From Micropterix aruncella (lineage: Eukaryota; Arthropoda; Insecta; Lepidoptera; Micropterigidae), in the NCBI GenBank assembly GCA_944548615.1, contig OX155980.1, forward strand, positions 64,219,929 to 64,283,928: DNA of 64,000 nucleotides. The letters are read 5' to 3'. A model generated the notes under the pieces. That model searched no databases. It saw only the letters and a list, made by a program, of their open reading frames with translations, and was not told the DNA's origin. This document shows, one piece after another, positions 12,215-25,544 of the stretch. A program made the position numbers and the translations under genes. Each line of letters begins with the position of its first letter. Positions within the stretch are counted from its first letter, which is position 1.

Positions 12215-12790
12215 TTTATGTTACGCCATGTTTAGGAAAGAAAGCCACGTATCGTCAAAGTTTCGATTAGACGTAACGTTATTAACCCTAATGTTATAAC
12301 AGTAGCACCATGGCTTGAAATTTTAAAGCGCCAAAGCATTGTTATTTTGAAGCGCTAATATTAGTCATGCAAGGCGAATTATCTGAGTTGTATATAGTAT
12401 TTCAGAAAATACTGTTTTAACATGCTTATTTTGTATAACGTACGTCGAATTGCAATGGATAGGTCCAAACGGTACATCGTAAATACTTACATTATAGTCG
12501 ATACTAATGCCTAATACAATCTAGCAAAACCACTGACGGCTTTGGCGTTTTGGCAGTCGACTGCACTAGACCTGTTGTGCGTAAACCACTGCCAGAAACG
12601 CAAATTCAGTAACAACGTTTGACATGCTGGCAATGGTCTTACACCATTATGCTTCATACATTATCAAGCATCTTAAGAAACCGTGTCCTTATTTGCCCAT
12701 TATTGCAGTTAGAGAGATCGTTATTTAAGGAGGCCAAGTACATATTTATTTCTCAGTGTAAGACGATACAAAACAATTTCATTCAAGGCA
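12215..12790 (+). repeat. Dispersed repeat family X, copy 1
   Basis: Shares ordered blocks with segments at 31185-31360, 46370-46580, 56695-57180 and 63500-63960. The 5' block reads like 'gttacgcca...cacgtatcgtcaaa...cgattagacgtaacg'. The 3' block runs 'ctgacggctttggcgttttg', 'ccactgccagaaacgcaaat', 'gacatgctggcaatggt' and 'gttatttaagga'. No conserved reading frame accompanies it, so it is probably a non-autonomous element. Termini are undefined by eye. Confidence 0.65.
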
Positions 12791-12799
12791 TATTTTTGT

Positions 12800-13045
12800 T
12801 AAATAAAAGAACTCCACCCAATTGACATGGAGTAATATCTCAACGTGTACATATCAGAACAATAATAATGCTAACAAACAGAAGCGAGGAAAAATTAAAT
12901 TTTACAATTTAAAATTTAATACCGAAACACCTCATACAATAATTTGGTAGAATAATCTGACAAAGCATACTTCCATAATCAACATGGCACACGTTCGAAC
13001 AAGTACGATGTCTGATATAATAATGAACCAGCATTTACCATGGTA
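12800..13045. other. AT-rich spacer
   Basis: Short low-complexity stretch between a family X copy and a Helitron-like repeat; a small AT palindrome (aaattttacaatttaaaattt) lies near 12895-12918. Confidence 0.3.
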
Positions 13046-13051
13046 ACCACA

Positions 13052-13345
13052 CATATTACTAATCTTAATATATATAAATTACGTGTCACGTTGTTTGTCC
13101 GCGATGGACTCCTAAACTACTTAACCGATTTAAATCAAATTTGCACACAATGTGCAGTTTGATCCAACTTGAAAGATAGGATAGCTTACGTCTTAATTTA
13201 TAGTCGCGATATTATTTTATTGCAATGTCTATTATTTGACACTCGCAATTATCTGTTAGTTCCAAACGATTTTAACAGATGGCGTTATCTATTGAGTAAT
13301 CCATAGATGGCGCTGCTATGTTAAACCTACAAACGTCATAGTCGG
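13052..13345 (+). mobile_element. Helitron-like repeat fragment
   Basis: The block 'acgtgtcacgttgtttgtcc' followed by 'gatggactcctaaactactt' and a phrase asking for 'aaccgatttaaatcaaatt' matches the style of the abundant non-autonomous Helitron repeats of moths and butterflies, which I recognise from general knowledge. The left edge lies near an ACTAAT-AT-rich start. The typical CTAG 3' end with its preceding hairpin was not found, so the copy is probably truncated near the 'agatggcgctgctatg' block. Confidence 0.5.
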
Positions 13346-13603
13346 CCAAGCGTTATTCTAAATTCAAAATATTGTGAAGGTAATACAGTGATATTCCTGC
13401 TTTTTAATTATTTGTGCTTCATTGTTCAAAACTCTTTAATTAAAATATATACATCTAAGTATTATCACATAGTTATAAAAGTGGAATAACTGCAGTATAG
13501 GAACCTCTCTCCAATTTTTTTCATTTTAATGCTAAATCTGGAAGAAAATTGTGTCGGTCGCTATAAATAAGCGAGATATAGGCATTCAAAGTTTAAATTT
13601 TAA

Positions 13604-13888
13604 AAGCAGGCCAAAATAATATAATATAAAAATGGATGTTGGTATATCTGTATGCCCGAGTTTAATAGACTCCGAAACCGTTTGACCGATCACCATGAAA
13701 GTTGGCATATATATGTATTTTGTCATGGTTAAGGTTTTTATATATATCCGCTTTGTTGCAACTTTCAACTAGACGGCGCTGCAGCACACCAACTTCTATA
13801 CTGCTCAACCGATCGCCATGAAAATTGGTATACATTGGTATTTGAGAATAGATATAACACGGGCAACGCCGGGTAATACCACTCGTTG
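13604..13888 (+). mobile_element. Helitron-like family H, short copy
   Basis: Starts with 'ataatataaaaatggatgtt' and ends with 'caacgccgggtaataccact', the same ends as the minus-strand copy at 40009-40540. It holds about two degenerate copies of an internal unit containing 'ccgatc(a/g)ccatgaaa(a/g)ttgg', where the longer copy holds about four. The final CTAG of the family reads CTCG here. No coding capacity. Confidence 0.65.
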
Positions 13889-13889
13889 A

Positions 13890-16774
<2,885 letters not shown>

Positions 16775-17016
16775 TAGTAAAAGCTACTTAAAAAGTAGCG
16801 AAGGAAATCCCAGCTTGTATTGGGAAATGCTTATGTTTGAATGAAATATACTTACGGATGTGCACGACTTTCGACGGTGCAATGTAAGTTTAAAGGTCCT
16901 TTTGCAGTCGACTAACGATCACTATTCATCCATATATCTCATAAATAGGGCTTATCCTTATGCAACACAAAATGCCTTCAATTGAGACGAATTAAGCGAA
17001 AAAATAAAAAAATTAA

Positions 17017-18864
17017 ACTATTGATCACTTCGGCAAAGCCAGCATCGTCATTTTGCCGGCTGATAAAGGTTCCACTACTGTCATACTTAACAAAACTGAC
17101 TATGTTACTGAAGGCTTGAGACAACTTAGAGATGAAACTTTCTATAAAAAACTATCCAGAGATCCAAACAAAAATTTTTCAGTGAAAATAAAAAAATATA
17201 TTGAACAAAATAAATCAAATGAAAAATTATCAGACGAAGATGTTAAAACTTTAATTCCTGATCCTATCCGAACTCCAAATTTTTACCTATTACCTAAAAT
17301 TCACAAGCCTAATAATCCTGGACGACCGATAGTCGCAAGCTTTAACTCTCCGACAGAAAGAATTTCGGCTTTTGTAGATTATTTTTTAAAACCTTTTGTG
17401 AAAAATCTAAATTCTCATATCAAAGACAGCTATCATTTTATTGATATTTTAAAGAATACTGTAATTCCAAAGTCAGACGACCTATTATTTGTTACTATTG
17501 ACGCCATATCCCTGTATACCAATATTCCTCATAATTTAGGATTGGAAGCCATTTCTTATTTTCTTGATGAGAGACCTCATCCTCAAATACCTTCTACGGA
17601 TTTTCTTTGCAAATTAGCCGAGTTTGTCTTAACGTGTAATGCTTTCTCCTTTGAAGATGAATTTTATCTTCAAATTAAAGAGACTGCTATGGGAACTCGA
17701 ATGGCACCTTCGTATGCCAACCTTTTCATGGGATTATTCGAGCAAAATTTTCTTCAAACGCAAAATTTAAAACCCATATTATGGTATAGATTTATTGACG
17801 ACATAGTAATGATTTGGCCACACGGACAAACTACTCTAACAACCTTTCTTGACGACCTAAATAATTTTGGCCCTTTGAATTTCACTCATACCATTTCTAA
17901 ATCACAAATTACTTTCTTAGATGTTGATTTAACAATTTCTGAAGGTAAAATTAAAACCGCGATTCATATAAAACCTACAAATAAAGAACAGTATTTACAC
18001 TTTGATAGCTGTCATCCATTTCACACCAAGAGATCCATTCCCTATTCAATGTCCATTCGCGGACACCGTTTAGTTAACAACAAAGAAAATTTAGATAAAT
18101 ATCTCAATAATCTAAAGCAATCTCTTCTTGAAAGAAAATACCCTGCTCCTCTATTGGATAAACATATTCTAAACTCTGAAGTAAAATATATACCAAAACC
18201 TAAAATTTCTTCAAATAAAAATAATAATAATAATAAAATCTTTCTTAGCACCACTTATTTTCCTGGTGCTGAGAAACTGCGAGATATATTATCTGATTTA
18301 TTCCCCATCATTTCTAATGATGCATCCACTAAGGATCTCTTAGATTCACCGCCAATTTTATCTTTCCGCAGACCACCTAATATTAGATCAATATTAAACA
18401 AAACAAAAAATAATCAAAATTTCTCTATTGGTAATAATACTTTTGGCCCTCAACCTTGTGGTCGTCCACGTTGTAAAACTTGTCCTCTGTTAGATCTAAG
18501 TCCTTTTTTTACCAGTCCAAATACTACTAATAGTTACAGGGTTCCCTTTCATTGCAGTTGTATTTCAAAAAATATAGTATGTCAACTTCTGTGCAGGACT
18601 TGTGATGCCTTTTATATCGGTGAAACAACAACACCACTTAATATTAGACTAAATAATCATAGGGCTAGTGTAGGAAATGAAAGCCAACTCCCAATATCTT
18701 TGCATGCCAGGGCACATAATTTATCTTTTGATCAATGTTTTAAAGTTAAAATAATAAAATGCCTTGGTGATAATGCAAAAGAAAGGGACGTCAAATCTTG
18801 GGAATTGGCTTATATTTATATTTTAGGCGCTTGCAAAGGTTCCGGTCTCAATAGGCAAAATTAA
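17017..18864 (+). CDS. Penelope-like RT + GIY-YIG endonuclease, 5'-truncated
   Basis: An open frame of about 615 codons runs without a stop from 17017 to 18864; an in-frame TAA lies at 17014. No ATG starts it, and the first recognisable block (ILPADKGSTTVIL) is one expected some way into the protein, so the N-terminus is missing or shifted upstream. Counting from the leucine at 17053: PKIHKPNNPGRPIV at 81-94; motif A with catalytic Asp150 (TIDAISLYTNIPH); motif B 211-224 (TAMGTRMAPS); motif C YRFIDDI with Asp249-Asp250; FLDVDL at 288-293. An Asn-rich linker follows at 388-394. A Cys-rich stretch (469-517) leads into the GIY-YIG nuclease, with YIGET at 521-525, Arg532, His536 and a probable catalytic Glu584 (SWEL). 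The enzyme reverse-transcribes element RNA and nicks target DNA in the nucleus. All visible key residues are kept, suggesting a fairly young copy. Confidence 0.92.
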   Translation, partial: TIDHFGKASIVILPADKGSTTVILNKTDYVTEGLRQLRDETFYKKLSRDPNKNFSVKIKKYIEQNKSNEKLSDEDVKTLIPDPIRTPNFYLLPKIHKPNNPGRPIVASFNSPTERISAFVDYFLKPFVKNLNSHIKDSYHFIDILKNTVIPKSDDLLFVTIDAISLYTNIPHNLGLEAISYFLDERPHPQIPSTDFLCKLAEFVLTCNAFSFEDEFYLQIKETAMGTRMAPSYANLFMGLFEQNFLQTQNLKPILWYRFIDDIVMIWPHGQTTLTTFLDDLNNFGPLNFTHTISKSQITFLDVDLTISEGKIKTAIHIKPTNKEQYLHFDSCHPFHTKRSIPYSMSIRGHRLVNNKENLDKYLNNLKQSLLERKYPAPLLDKHILNSEVKYIPKPKISSNKNNNNNKIFLSTTYFPGAEKLRDILSDLFPIISNDASTKDLLDSPPILSFRRPPNIRSILNKTKNNQNFSIGNNTFGPQPCGRPRCKTCPLLDLSPFFTSPNTTNSYRVPFHCSCISKNIVCQLLCRTCDAFYIGETTTPLNIRLNNHRASVGNESQLPISLHARAHNLSFDQCFKVKIIKCLGDNAKERDVKSWELAYIYILGACKGSGLNRQN

Positions 18865-19041
18865 TAAGGTTTATCATATTATCATAATCATCAAATGCTT
18901 TTTATTTTAATTTATAATCATTCATTTTAAAATAACGTTTTGCACGGTTGGTTATGGTACCTTAACTAAATCGTGTAAAATATTATTAATCCATTTCTTT
19001 TTGTTCGATTCCTTGAATTTAAATTTTCAACGAATTGTTCG

Positions 19042-19120
19042 ATTTCAGAAATGTCACATATCTTGACGACGGCTGAGCCGAAATATTGATATACATTTTA
19101 TAAAAATCATTAATATTTAA
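19042..19120 (+). ncRNA. Hammerhead-like motif in Penelope 3' region
   Basis: The string ttgacgacggctgagccgaa (19056-19075) has the layout of the small hammerhead ribozymes known from Penelope-like elements: a CUGANGA-like box, a 3-bp GGC/GCC stem II, then GAAA. A short stem III (ATA/TAT) can follow. The first core base is U instead of the required C, and I could not form a good stem I next to the core. It is probably a decayed ribozyme. The inverted copy downstream begins exactly at the GAAA box, so it lacks the rest. Confidence 0.35.
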
Positions 19121-19340
19121 GAAACACTAATCGCCTATTATTTTCCAGCATTCATTCTCGTCTCGCATTGTTGTGTTGCCGCTGTAGGATACGGTAAGAA
19201 GCCAGTTTGATCAGGTTCCAATACCACAGCAGGAAACACTTAGCAAACACTGAAAGAAGAGAAGAAAAAGGCGTGGAGTCACTCCTGGTCGCCACAGACC
19301 AGATAAGTGCCCTTTCATTATTTTATCATTTCATTTATTT
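19076..19340 (+). repeat. Inverted repeat, left arm (Penelope 3' end)
   Basis: This segment matches the reverse complement of 19725-19968. Shared blocks include gaaatattgatatacatttt, 'taatcgcctattattttcca', 'gcattgttgtgttgccgctg' and 'ctggtcgccacagaccagat'. Identity is high, with scattered substitutions. The two arms face each other across a TA array. Confidence 0.9.
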
Positions 19341-19365
19341 AGTAATAAACATAATTTCAATTTGA

Positions 19366-19696
<331 letters not shown>

Positions 19697-19968
19697 GAGT
19701 ATATGTAATAAATAAAATTATAAAATAAATAAAAGGACCTTATCTGGTCTGTGGCGACCAGGAGCGACTCCACGCCTTTTTTCTTCTCTTCTTTCAGTGT
19801 TTGCTAAGTGTTTCCTACTGTGGTATTGGAACCTGACCAAACCGGCTTCCTACTGTCTCCTACAGCGGCAACACAACAATGCGACAGATGAGAATCAATG
19901 CTGGAAAATAATAGGCGATTAGTGTATCAAACTAATGATTATTTTAAAATGTATATCAATATTTCGTA
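19697..19968 (-). mobile_element. Inverted Penelope 3'-end fragment
   Basis: Reverse-strand copy of the Penelope 3' end (left arm at 19076-19340). It stops sharply at the GAAA box of the hammerhead-like motif near 19964. It carries its own differences (for example an 'aaactaatgatt' variant), so the arms are not a recent copying artefact. Either a second 5'-truncated insertion or the inverted terminal copy typical of some Penelope-like elements. Confidence 0.8.
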
Positions 19969-19969
19969 A

Positions 19970-20500
19970 AAACTATTATACAATCTGGCCCTGAACCTCT
20001 CCCATATCACCCAGAGCCACAGCCGGACGTGGAGCAGGCTACCATCGCGCCGCACTTCGCAACTTGTCCCTTCACCGTGATTGGCAAAAAATCCTGCCTC
20101 ACCTATGGCATTCACACAAAGCCTTATTTATTTGTATACACTAAGAGGCTCTCCTAACCACGCGAGTCCCTCATTCCGTGATATGGCCATATCGCATATT
20201 TTGACTGCGCTTCGGATATGGGTGAGATATGTAGACTATTTATATTAAGAAGATTCCAATGATTTTAGCATGACTTAGCAAAACAAAATCGTGCCAGAGG
20301 TGGCCTAGAATATCTACGAAAGGCTTTAAAAAAAAAGTGATATTGAGATCCAAACTCTTTGGAATTATATAAAAATAAATACTGGCATAAATATATAATA
20401 CATTTATTATTAAGTTCTAAAAAACAAAAGCTATTTTTTAGGTTTTTAAAAAAAATAAGTGTCATTGGTTTGCACCTTGTCGAATAGTTTTGGTGAAATT
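19970..20500. other. Unassigned stretch
   Basis: A GC-richer part (19985-20110) encodes no family I can name. The remainder is AT-rich. It may include the 5' untranslated part of the mariner fossil that follows. Confidence 0.35.
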
Positions 20501-20504
20501 GGAA

Positions 20505-21185
20505 ACACCGGAATTTCGCGCGAGTATTTCGAGACTTGCGAGATACATTAGGGAGTGATGGTCCCTCATATTCTACAATTGCTTGTTGGTGTGCGTAGAC
20601 GTGAAAGGCTTCAACTAGCGATGAGCAACTCAGTTGAAAAGTGAAAAAACTTGTTTTCAAGAATCGTCGTGTCATGATTCGTTTCATTGCTGAAGAATTG
20701 AAGATTTTCATAGATAGTGCTACACGATCGCATAGAATGCTTGCGGACGCGCAAAAAAACTAGACTAAAGATTTAACAATCCTCTTTGCATTTGGTACAA
20801 CGGGACCTTAGCCGTATTTTAATCCTGAAACAAAACAACAATCCATAACCTGGAAACGATCATCACCTTCAACTTCTAAGAAATTCAAATCCATTTCATC
20901 TACCAGTAAGATCACGGACTTTCTTTTCCGGACAGTCAAGGGGTGGTGATGATTGTATATTTTATTATGAAGCTACTATAAAATTTAATAAATATACCTA
21001 TAGAATGAAATACGTGAAAAAAGAATATGAAATCCTGTTAAAATTATTTGGTTTTATCAAGATAACGCACACAGGTTCAGAATTGCGATGGTTGCCACTA
21101 AATAAGCTTGCTTTGAACCACTGCACAATGAACATATTTCATACTTACCAGAAGTGATTTCTAGTGATTTCTAGCGGCTCAAATC
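20505..21185 (+). pseudogene. mariner-type transposase fossil
   Basis: Ordered fragments of a mariner transposase are spread over three frames. They include the N-terminal helix-turn-helix region (20520-20690, with a SYSTIACW block and a later KNRRVMIRFIAEELK block), a linker block FNPETKQQSITWK near 20820-20860, a DSQGVV-like block near 20930, and the second catalytic region FYQDNAH (21051-21071, Asp retained). The first catalytic Asp block is not recognisable. The end of the frame runs into a SDF-like block near 21160. Frameshifts and stops mean it cannot make transposase. Terminal inverted repeats and the TA duplication were not identified. Confidence 0.75.
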
Positions 21186-21345
21186 AAATCAAATCGCATT
21201 TATTATCTTCAAAAACTTTTGCATAGGTGTGACACTTTATATAGCCGCTTAACGTTAAAATTACTTTAAAATGTATACTAAATATTTCATTAGAGACTCA
21301 TTATTTCATTAGAGGTTGCCTTGCCTTTAGTGATTTCTATCTATT
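21180..21345 (-). repeat. LINE 3'-tail-like block, copy 2
   Basis: Begins with three CAAAT repeats followed by 'cttcaaaaacttttgcatag', similar to 8757-8850. The motif 'tatttcattagag' is duplicated within it. Likely a reversed 3' end of a non-LTR element that landed next to the mariner fossil. Confidence 0.4.
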
Positions 21346-21349
21346 TTCG

Positions 21350-21540
21350 ATATTAAAAGAACATCGTAGATGTCAAAGATATGAAAATGACACGGCAGTG
21401 CAGGATTTTTTAGGTCATCGGGATGAAATGCTTTTTAGGAATAAAAAAAACAAGTGTATAAACGTAAAAGGTGACGGTGACGTCAAAAAATTAAAGAACT
21501 TTCAAAAAAAGTTGACTTCATCATACTAATTATATTTCCG
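21350..21540. other. Spacer, possibly upstream part of LINE
   Basis: Nothing recognised in 21350-21540, just upstream of the CR1-like C-terminus. Confidence 0.3.
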
Positions 21541-21544
21541 AATA

Positions 21545-22290
21545 TCGAACTCTTAAACAAATCATACGGTGTGGTTGTGGGTTTATATGGAGTCTCTTAG
21601 CATTTCGACATTTTTGGACCTCACAGAGGAGTTATCCACCAAAGTTGAGCGTCTCCAAAATGTTTGCATTCGGTATATCCATGGCCTCAGAAAATTTGAC
21701 CACATCACGGAGTACAGAGATAACCTTCACTGGCTGTCGACCCGGGAGAAAAGAGACATGCGAGTTATCTGTATGCTTTTCAAGATTTTGGATGACGTCG
21801 CTCCCAATTATCTTTCCGACAGATTTACTGAACTATCGGCTCATAGACGCCCTCTGAGATTAAAATACAACCTGCTACACTCTATCCCTAGTCACAACAG
21901 TGACTTCTTCTCATTCTCTTTCACCGTGCATGGAGCCCATCTTTGGAATGCTTTGCCGAAAAATGTGAGAACCGCGCCAAGCATAACAGCTTTTAAAAAC
22001 AGACACAGAGAGCATTTGAAATCTTCCAGATAAATTCCCTTCCCCCTCCCATTCCCCTCCTTTTTAAACGTTAACGTCGTTATAGGTGTTCCTGTACCCA
22101 CAAGAGTTAAGTATATATTTCTTTATGTCCTATTTTATTTTATTTGTCATACTCTTTATATAGGTTAAGTTATGTAGTCTACTTGCAAATAATGTTCATA
22201 CAATAGTATAGGTTAGCTCTAAAATATTGCCCGCAGGCAATAAGCTCGCATTTTCCTAAGAATAAAGCGTATTATTATTATTATGGATAT
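21545..22290 (+). mobile_element. CR1-like LINE, 3' end
   Basis: A 155-codon open frame (21569-22033) encodes the C-terminal part of a CR1/Jockey-group non-LTR reverse transcriptase. It has an LQNVCIRYIHGL block, an LHWLSTREKRD block, then LWNALPKNVRTAPSITAFK, which is the usual closing block of these proteins. The true frame probably enters from upstream rather than at the ATG; a shift around 21560-21625 separates a short 'expected' segment. A 3' untranslated region of about 250 bp ends in AATAAAG and an ATT microsatellite (22265-22285), the typical tail. All endonuclease and catalytic parts are missing: a 5'-truncated copy with a relatively fresh C-terminus. Confidence 0.8.
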
Positions 22291-22424
22291 TTTTTTTTTT
22301 AAACGCCATAGTACCTTTATTAGACAACCGTAGTGAATGTTTCTGAATGAAGCGATTAAGTAATCTACACAAAATATATAATTCAAAATTTGCCGTCAAT
22401 AATATCTATATTATAGTTTTTACT

Positions 22425-22570
22425 TTTTATATCACTGTGTTCACCGACCTTTAGGTTGAACGGCTCAAACGATTGGCTCGAAACTTAAAACATAGACTCC
22501 TGGGGGACCAAGTAATCGGTAAAAATGTTTAAATGTACAAAAGTTGACAAATTTGCCCTGTTAGCACGGT
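22425..22570 (+). repeat. Repeat unit shared with 44.5-kb array
   Basis: The phrase 'gtgttcaccgacct...aggttgaacggctcaa' followed by 'aaacatagactcctggggg' and 'aagtaatcggt' is shared with 44525-44640. It looks like a single unit of the degenerate tandem array at 43.8-45.1 kb, perhaps of Helitron-like origin. Confidence 0.6.
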
Positions 22571-22579
22571 CTAAACTAT

Positions 22580-23585
22580 CTGACAACTTAATTTACATCG
22601 ATTATTGCATTGTACCTTGCGGGTAGCATTTTGTGCTAATATATTACTAAATTACTAGAATATAAGCCCGTTAATAACGTGATGTTTGCTATGTATTTTG
22701 AGCAGTATTTTGACTTTCTAGTATTTTGGAGATTCTGTATTTTGTCCGATCCCTTAAAGTACTCTTTTTGTATTTCAAAAAATTGGCGTTCAGGGACAGA
22801 TAGCATGTTCACAATATCTACCCGTCTAACAGTCTCTCATTCCGCCCGAGCAGTGAGTAAGACTGGACTTACTGAACTACCTACCTAAACGTCGGGTAGT
22901 TCGTAGGCCCCGCCCATGGGGCCGAATGAAAGAGATTAAGCCGACATTAGTAGGTATAGTAATAAATGGGTATAACTAAGCAAAAAATACTATTTAATTT
23001 TAGTTGGTTACCGTTGTTGTTGATAATCCTTATTTAATTTCGTCTAGTTTTTTACGCTATGTCGAGTTTTTCTCGAGTAAAAACCGTAGAAACAAGTTAT
23101 ATAGAATATTTATAACTGGTTCAACGATTCATTTCTAAACCATATAATTGAAGTAAAGTTTGTATTGCATATTCACAGCGGTCCGGGCGGTTTATTAATG
23201 TAAACCTCCAATTAGTCCTAAAGTATTAGTCTTATAGTAAAAAGGAATTGAGCATAATTTATAGAAACTTGTATGTAATTTATTTTTGTAGAAATAGTCA
23301 CATTAATTATTTGGCTGGTCGTCCATTTTTGAGCTAGTTTGTTTGTTATGTTAAAATTAAAAGCTTTCAACAGACAATTGTGTGTTTTCCTCTCGCTATT
23401 ATGACGACATCCGAGCTTAATTCGTAACAAATTGTGATCCTTTGAGCCGAATATGAACCAGCGACATATGGATGAAGAATATTACGGTCTTCTTTATTGT
23501 AAAAAGTCTGATATTCGGTAACAGTCGAAACAATATCGCCTTGGTATTTGAGGAAGAATAATCAACATATATCATCGACTTTGAT
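22580..23585. other. Unassigned AT-rich stretch
   Basis: No gene supported. Around 22840-22950 a short GC-richer patch contains a small inverted element (gtaggt...acctac style) but no protein. Confidence 0.35.
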
Positions 23586-23589
23586 GATA

Positions 23590-23830
23590 GGAATCAGTGA
23601 AGCAGGGCCTGGGGCCCGCGTGTCCGATTGAATGTTCCCGCGCGCACTGAGTGGCCATAGTCCCAGGGGTATACGTATACTGTACGGAGTGGTGAGCGCC
23701 TTTGGGCCCAGGATGGCGCCCTCGGGCGCCACGTGCCCCATGTTTGCGGTGTGCAAATTAATTTCCCCGCCTCCCGGGCAAACCCCGGTCCGCCCCACGG
23801 ATGCGCCGTCGTCACTTTCGGCCACCAATA
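23590..23830. other. GC-rich block with frames on both strands
   Basis: About 240 bp of strongly GC-rich DNA in an AT-rich setting, with open frames on both strands (plus 23632-23952, 106 codons; minus 23562-23828, 88 codons). The plus-strand frame continues into AT-rich sequence with normal-looking amino acid composition. I do not recognise either product. In style it resembles the first part of a retroelement open frame, but there is no domain to prove it. Confidence 0.3.
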
Positions 23831-24018
23831 AAAATAATCATATAGGAGACGCCAACTCTGAAATACTAAAAGTCAACGACAGACTTTCTATTTTATTACG
23901 TCAGACCCATCAACAAGACCTTCATCTACATCCACTGCATCGTCATATCTGACTCTTGAATCCGAATTAAATCTGATGATTTCCTCTAATCGACCTCATA
24001 TATTACTATTGATAATAG

Positions 24019-24346
24019 TTCTATATCCAGAGCGCATGTCGCCCGTAATCTCGGACTGCTCCTTGATGGAAAACTATATCCAAAGCGCATGTCGCCTATA
24101 ATCTCGGTCTGCATCTTTATGGAAAGCTCTATATCCAGAGCGCAAATCGCCGATAATCTCGGTCTGCACCTTAATGGAAGCTCTATATCCAAAGCGCATG
24201 TCGCCAATAATCTCGGTGTGCACCTTAGTGGAAACTTTATATCCAGAGCGCATGTCGCCCATAATATCGGTATGCACTTTGATGGAAAGCTCTATATTCA
24301 GAGCGCATGTTGCCCATTATCTCGGTCTGCACCTTGGTGAAAAGCT
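24019..24346. repeat. 54-bp minisatellite, six units
   Basis: Six head-to-tail units of 53-55 bp. Each has the pattern 'ctatatcc(a/g)(a/g)agcgcatgtc', then 'gcc...ataatctcggt', then 'ctgcacctt...atgga'. The mean unit is close to 18 codons, and frames stay open on both strands over several units. Units differ at a few positions each, so the array is not newly made. Confidence 0.95.
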
Positions 24347-24359
24347 ACTTTGCAGTCGG

Positions 24360-25535
24360 GGGTTGACGTGATTAAGTTACAAATCTAATATCATGTAGGT
24401 TGTGGCAATAAGTTTAAATACAAGTCAGACTCATTGATACATTTATTGTTTTTTTTTGTTGCTAGAACGAATCGCTACGGGCCGCTATCGCTATCCGAAA
24501 TCATACCTTAGCATTTTGTGTGCCCTGTACCTTCTGACCCTCTCTTCTGCTGATAAAGGTAATCTCCTGGATATCTGCTGAGCCACTCCTTTCAATGCTA
24601 ACATCTTTCACATGTAAGGTTGGGTTTTGCTCGTGTTTTAGCTGACATTCCAATTTTATTTTAATTTATTTCAAAAGATATAACTTTTAGTCAGTTTATT
24701 AAACGCTTTTTAATTTATATATATTGCCCCATAAATCTAATCGAAATCTATATTTTGAGACAAAACCTGTGGTGTATTGTAAAAGAGTTTTAGATATACC
24801 GATTTATAAATTCTCGCTGACGCGAAAATGATTGTTGGGAATTAAGCCCTACTCCACCCTGCGCTACCATCATACGGCGGCAACTTAATAATTTGATTGA
24901 AAAGGAACTATGTGCTGATTACAATGATACTAAACCTGTCGCCGTCAGATTTTTTGTTTCTGAGGTAAACGATGGTTTTTCATCGTTATGTTGTTATATC
25001 GCGAGTTTTTAAATGTCACCTATTGGTAGGCGTGAATTTCTAGACATATTCACTTACGTATTTTTTCGACTCAAGTCTACTGAATTAGAGAATATCTCAG
25101 TGAAGATATCAGGGTTTTCTTAATCAATGCTTTGTTCTACCCATAATCAACTACACTGACTGCATCTTTGGAAGTTGGATAAAAAACGTATTAGCGGCTT
25201 CAAAATACCCGCTCCAGATTTGGTTGCCACATCACACCCCGTCACTATGTGTCGCCTTTCCTATCCAACTTCTTTATCCTGGATATGGGGACCCGTATAA
25301 GGCAACTACACTCTGCCAAATTTTGTAGACAAAAATGGTGGGACAAACTACTCAAGTATTTGTCCTCCAAGCTGTCATTTGGATAATAACTATTGCCGAA
25401 GCATCAGCGTAAAATAATTATTATTTTTGATACGTAAAATACGTTATTAGATATATTATTTGTACTACGTAAAATAGTCTAATCAGATGTGTGAGATCGA
25501 ATTTCATAGCAGCTTCCAGGACAAGTTACTCAAAA
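24360..25535. other. Unassigned stretch
   Basis: No protein family recognised. A pyrimidine-rich part (25225-25275) and the section 25140-25400 have mixed composition that could be degraded coding sequence of a retroelement, but no motif is clear. Confidence 0.35.
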
Positions 25536-25544
25536 ATATTACTT

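Noticed and set aside
18042..18254. Minus-strand frame inside the Penelope open frame
   Set aside because: Mirror of the coding strand; no independent evidence.
20265..20711. 148-codon minus-strand frame
   Set aside because: It runs antisense to the mariner fossil, whose plus-strand blocks are recognisable.
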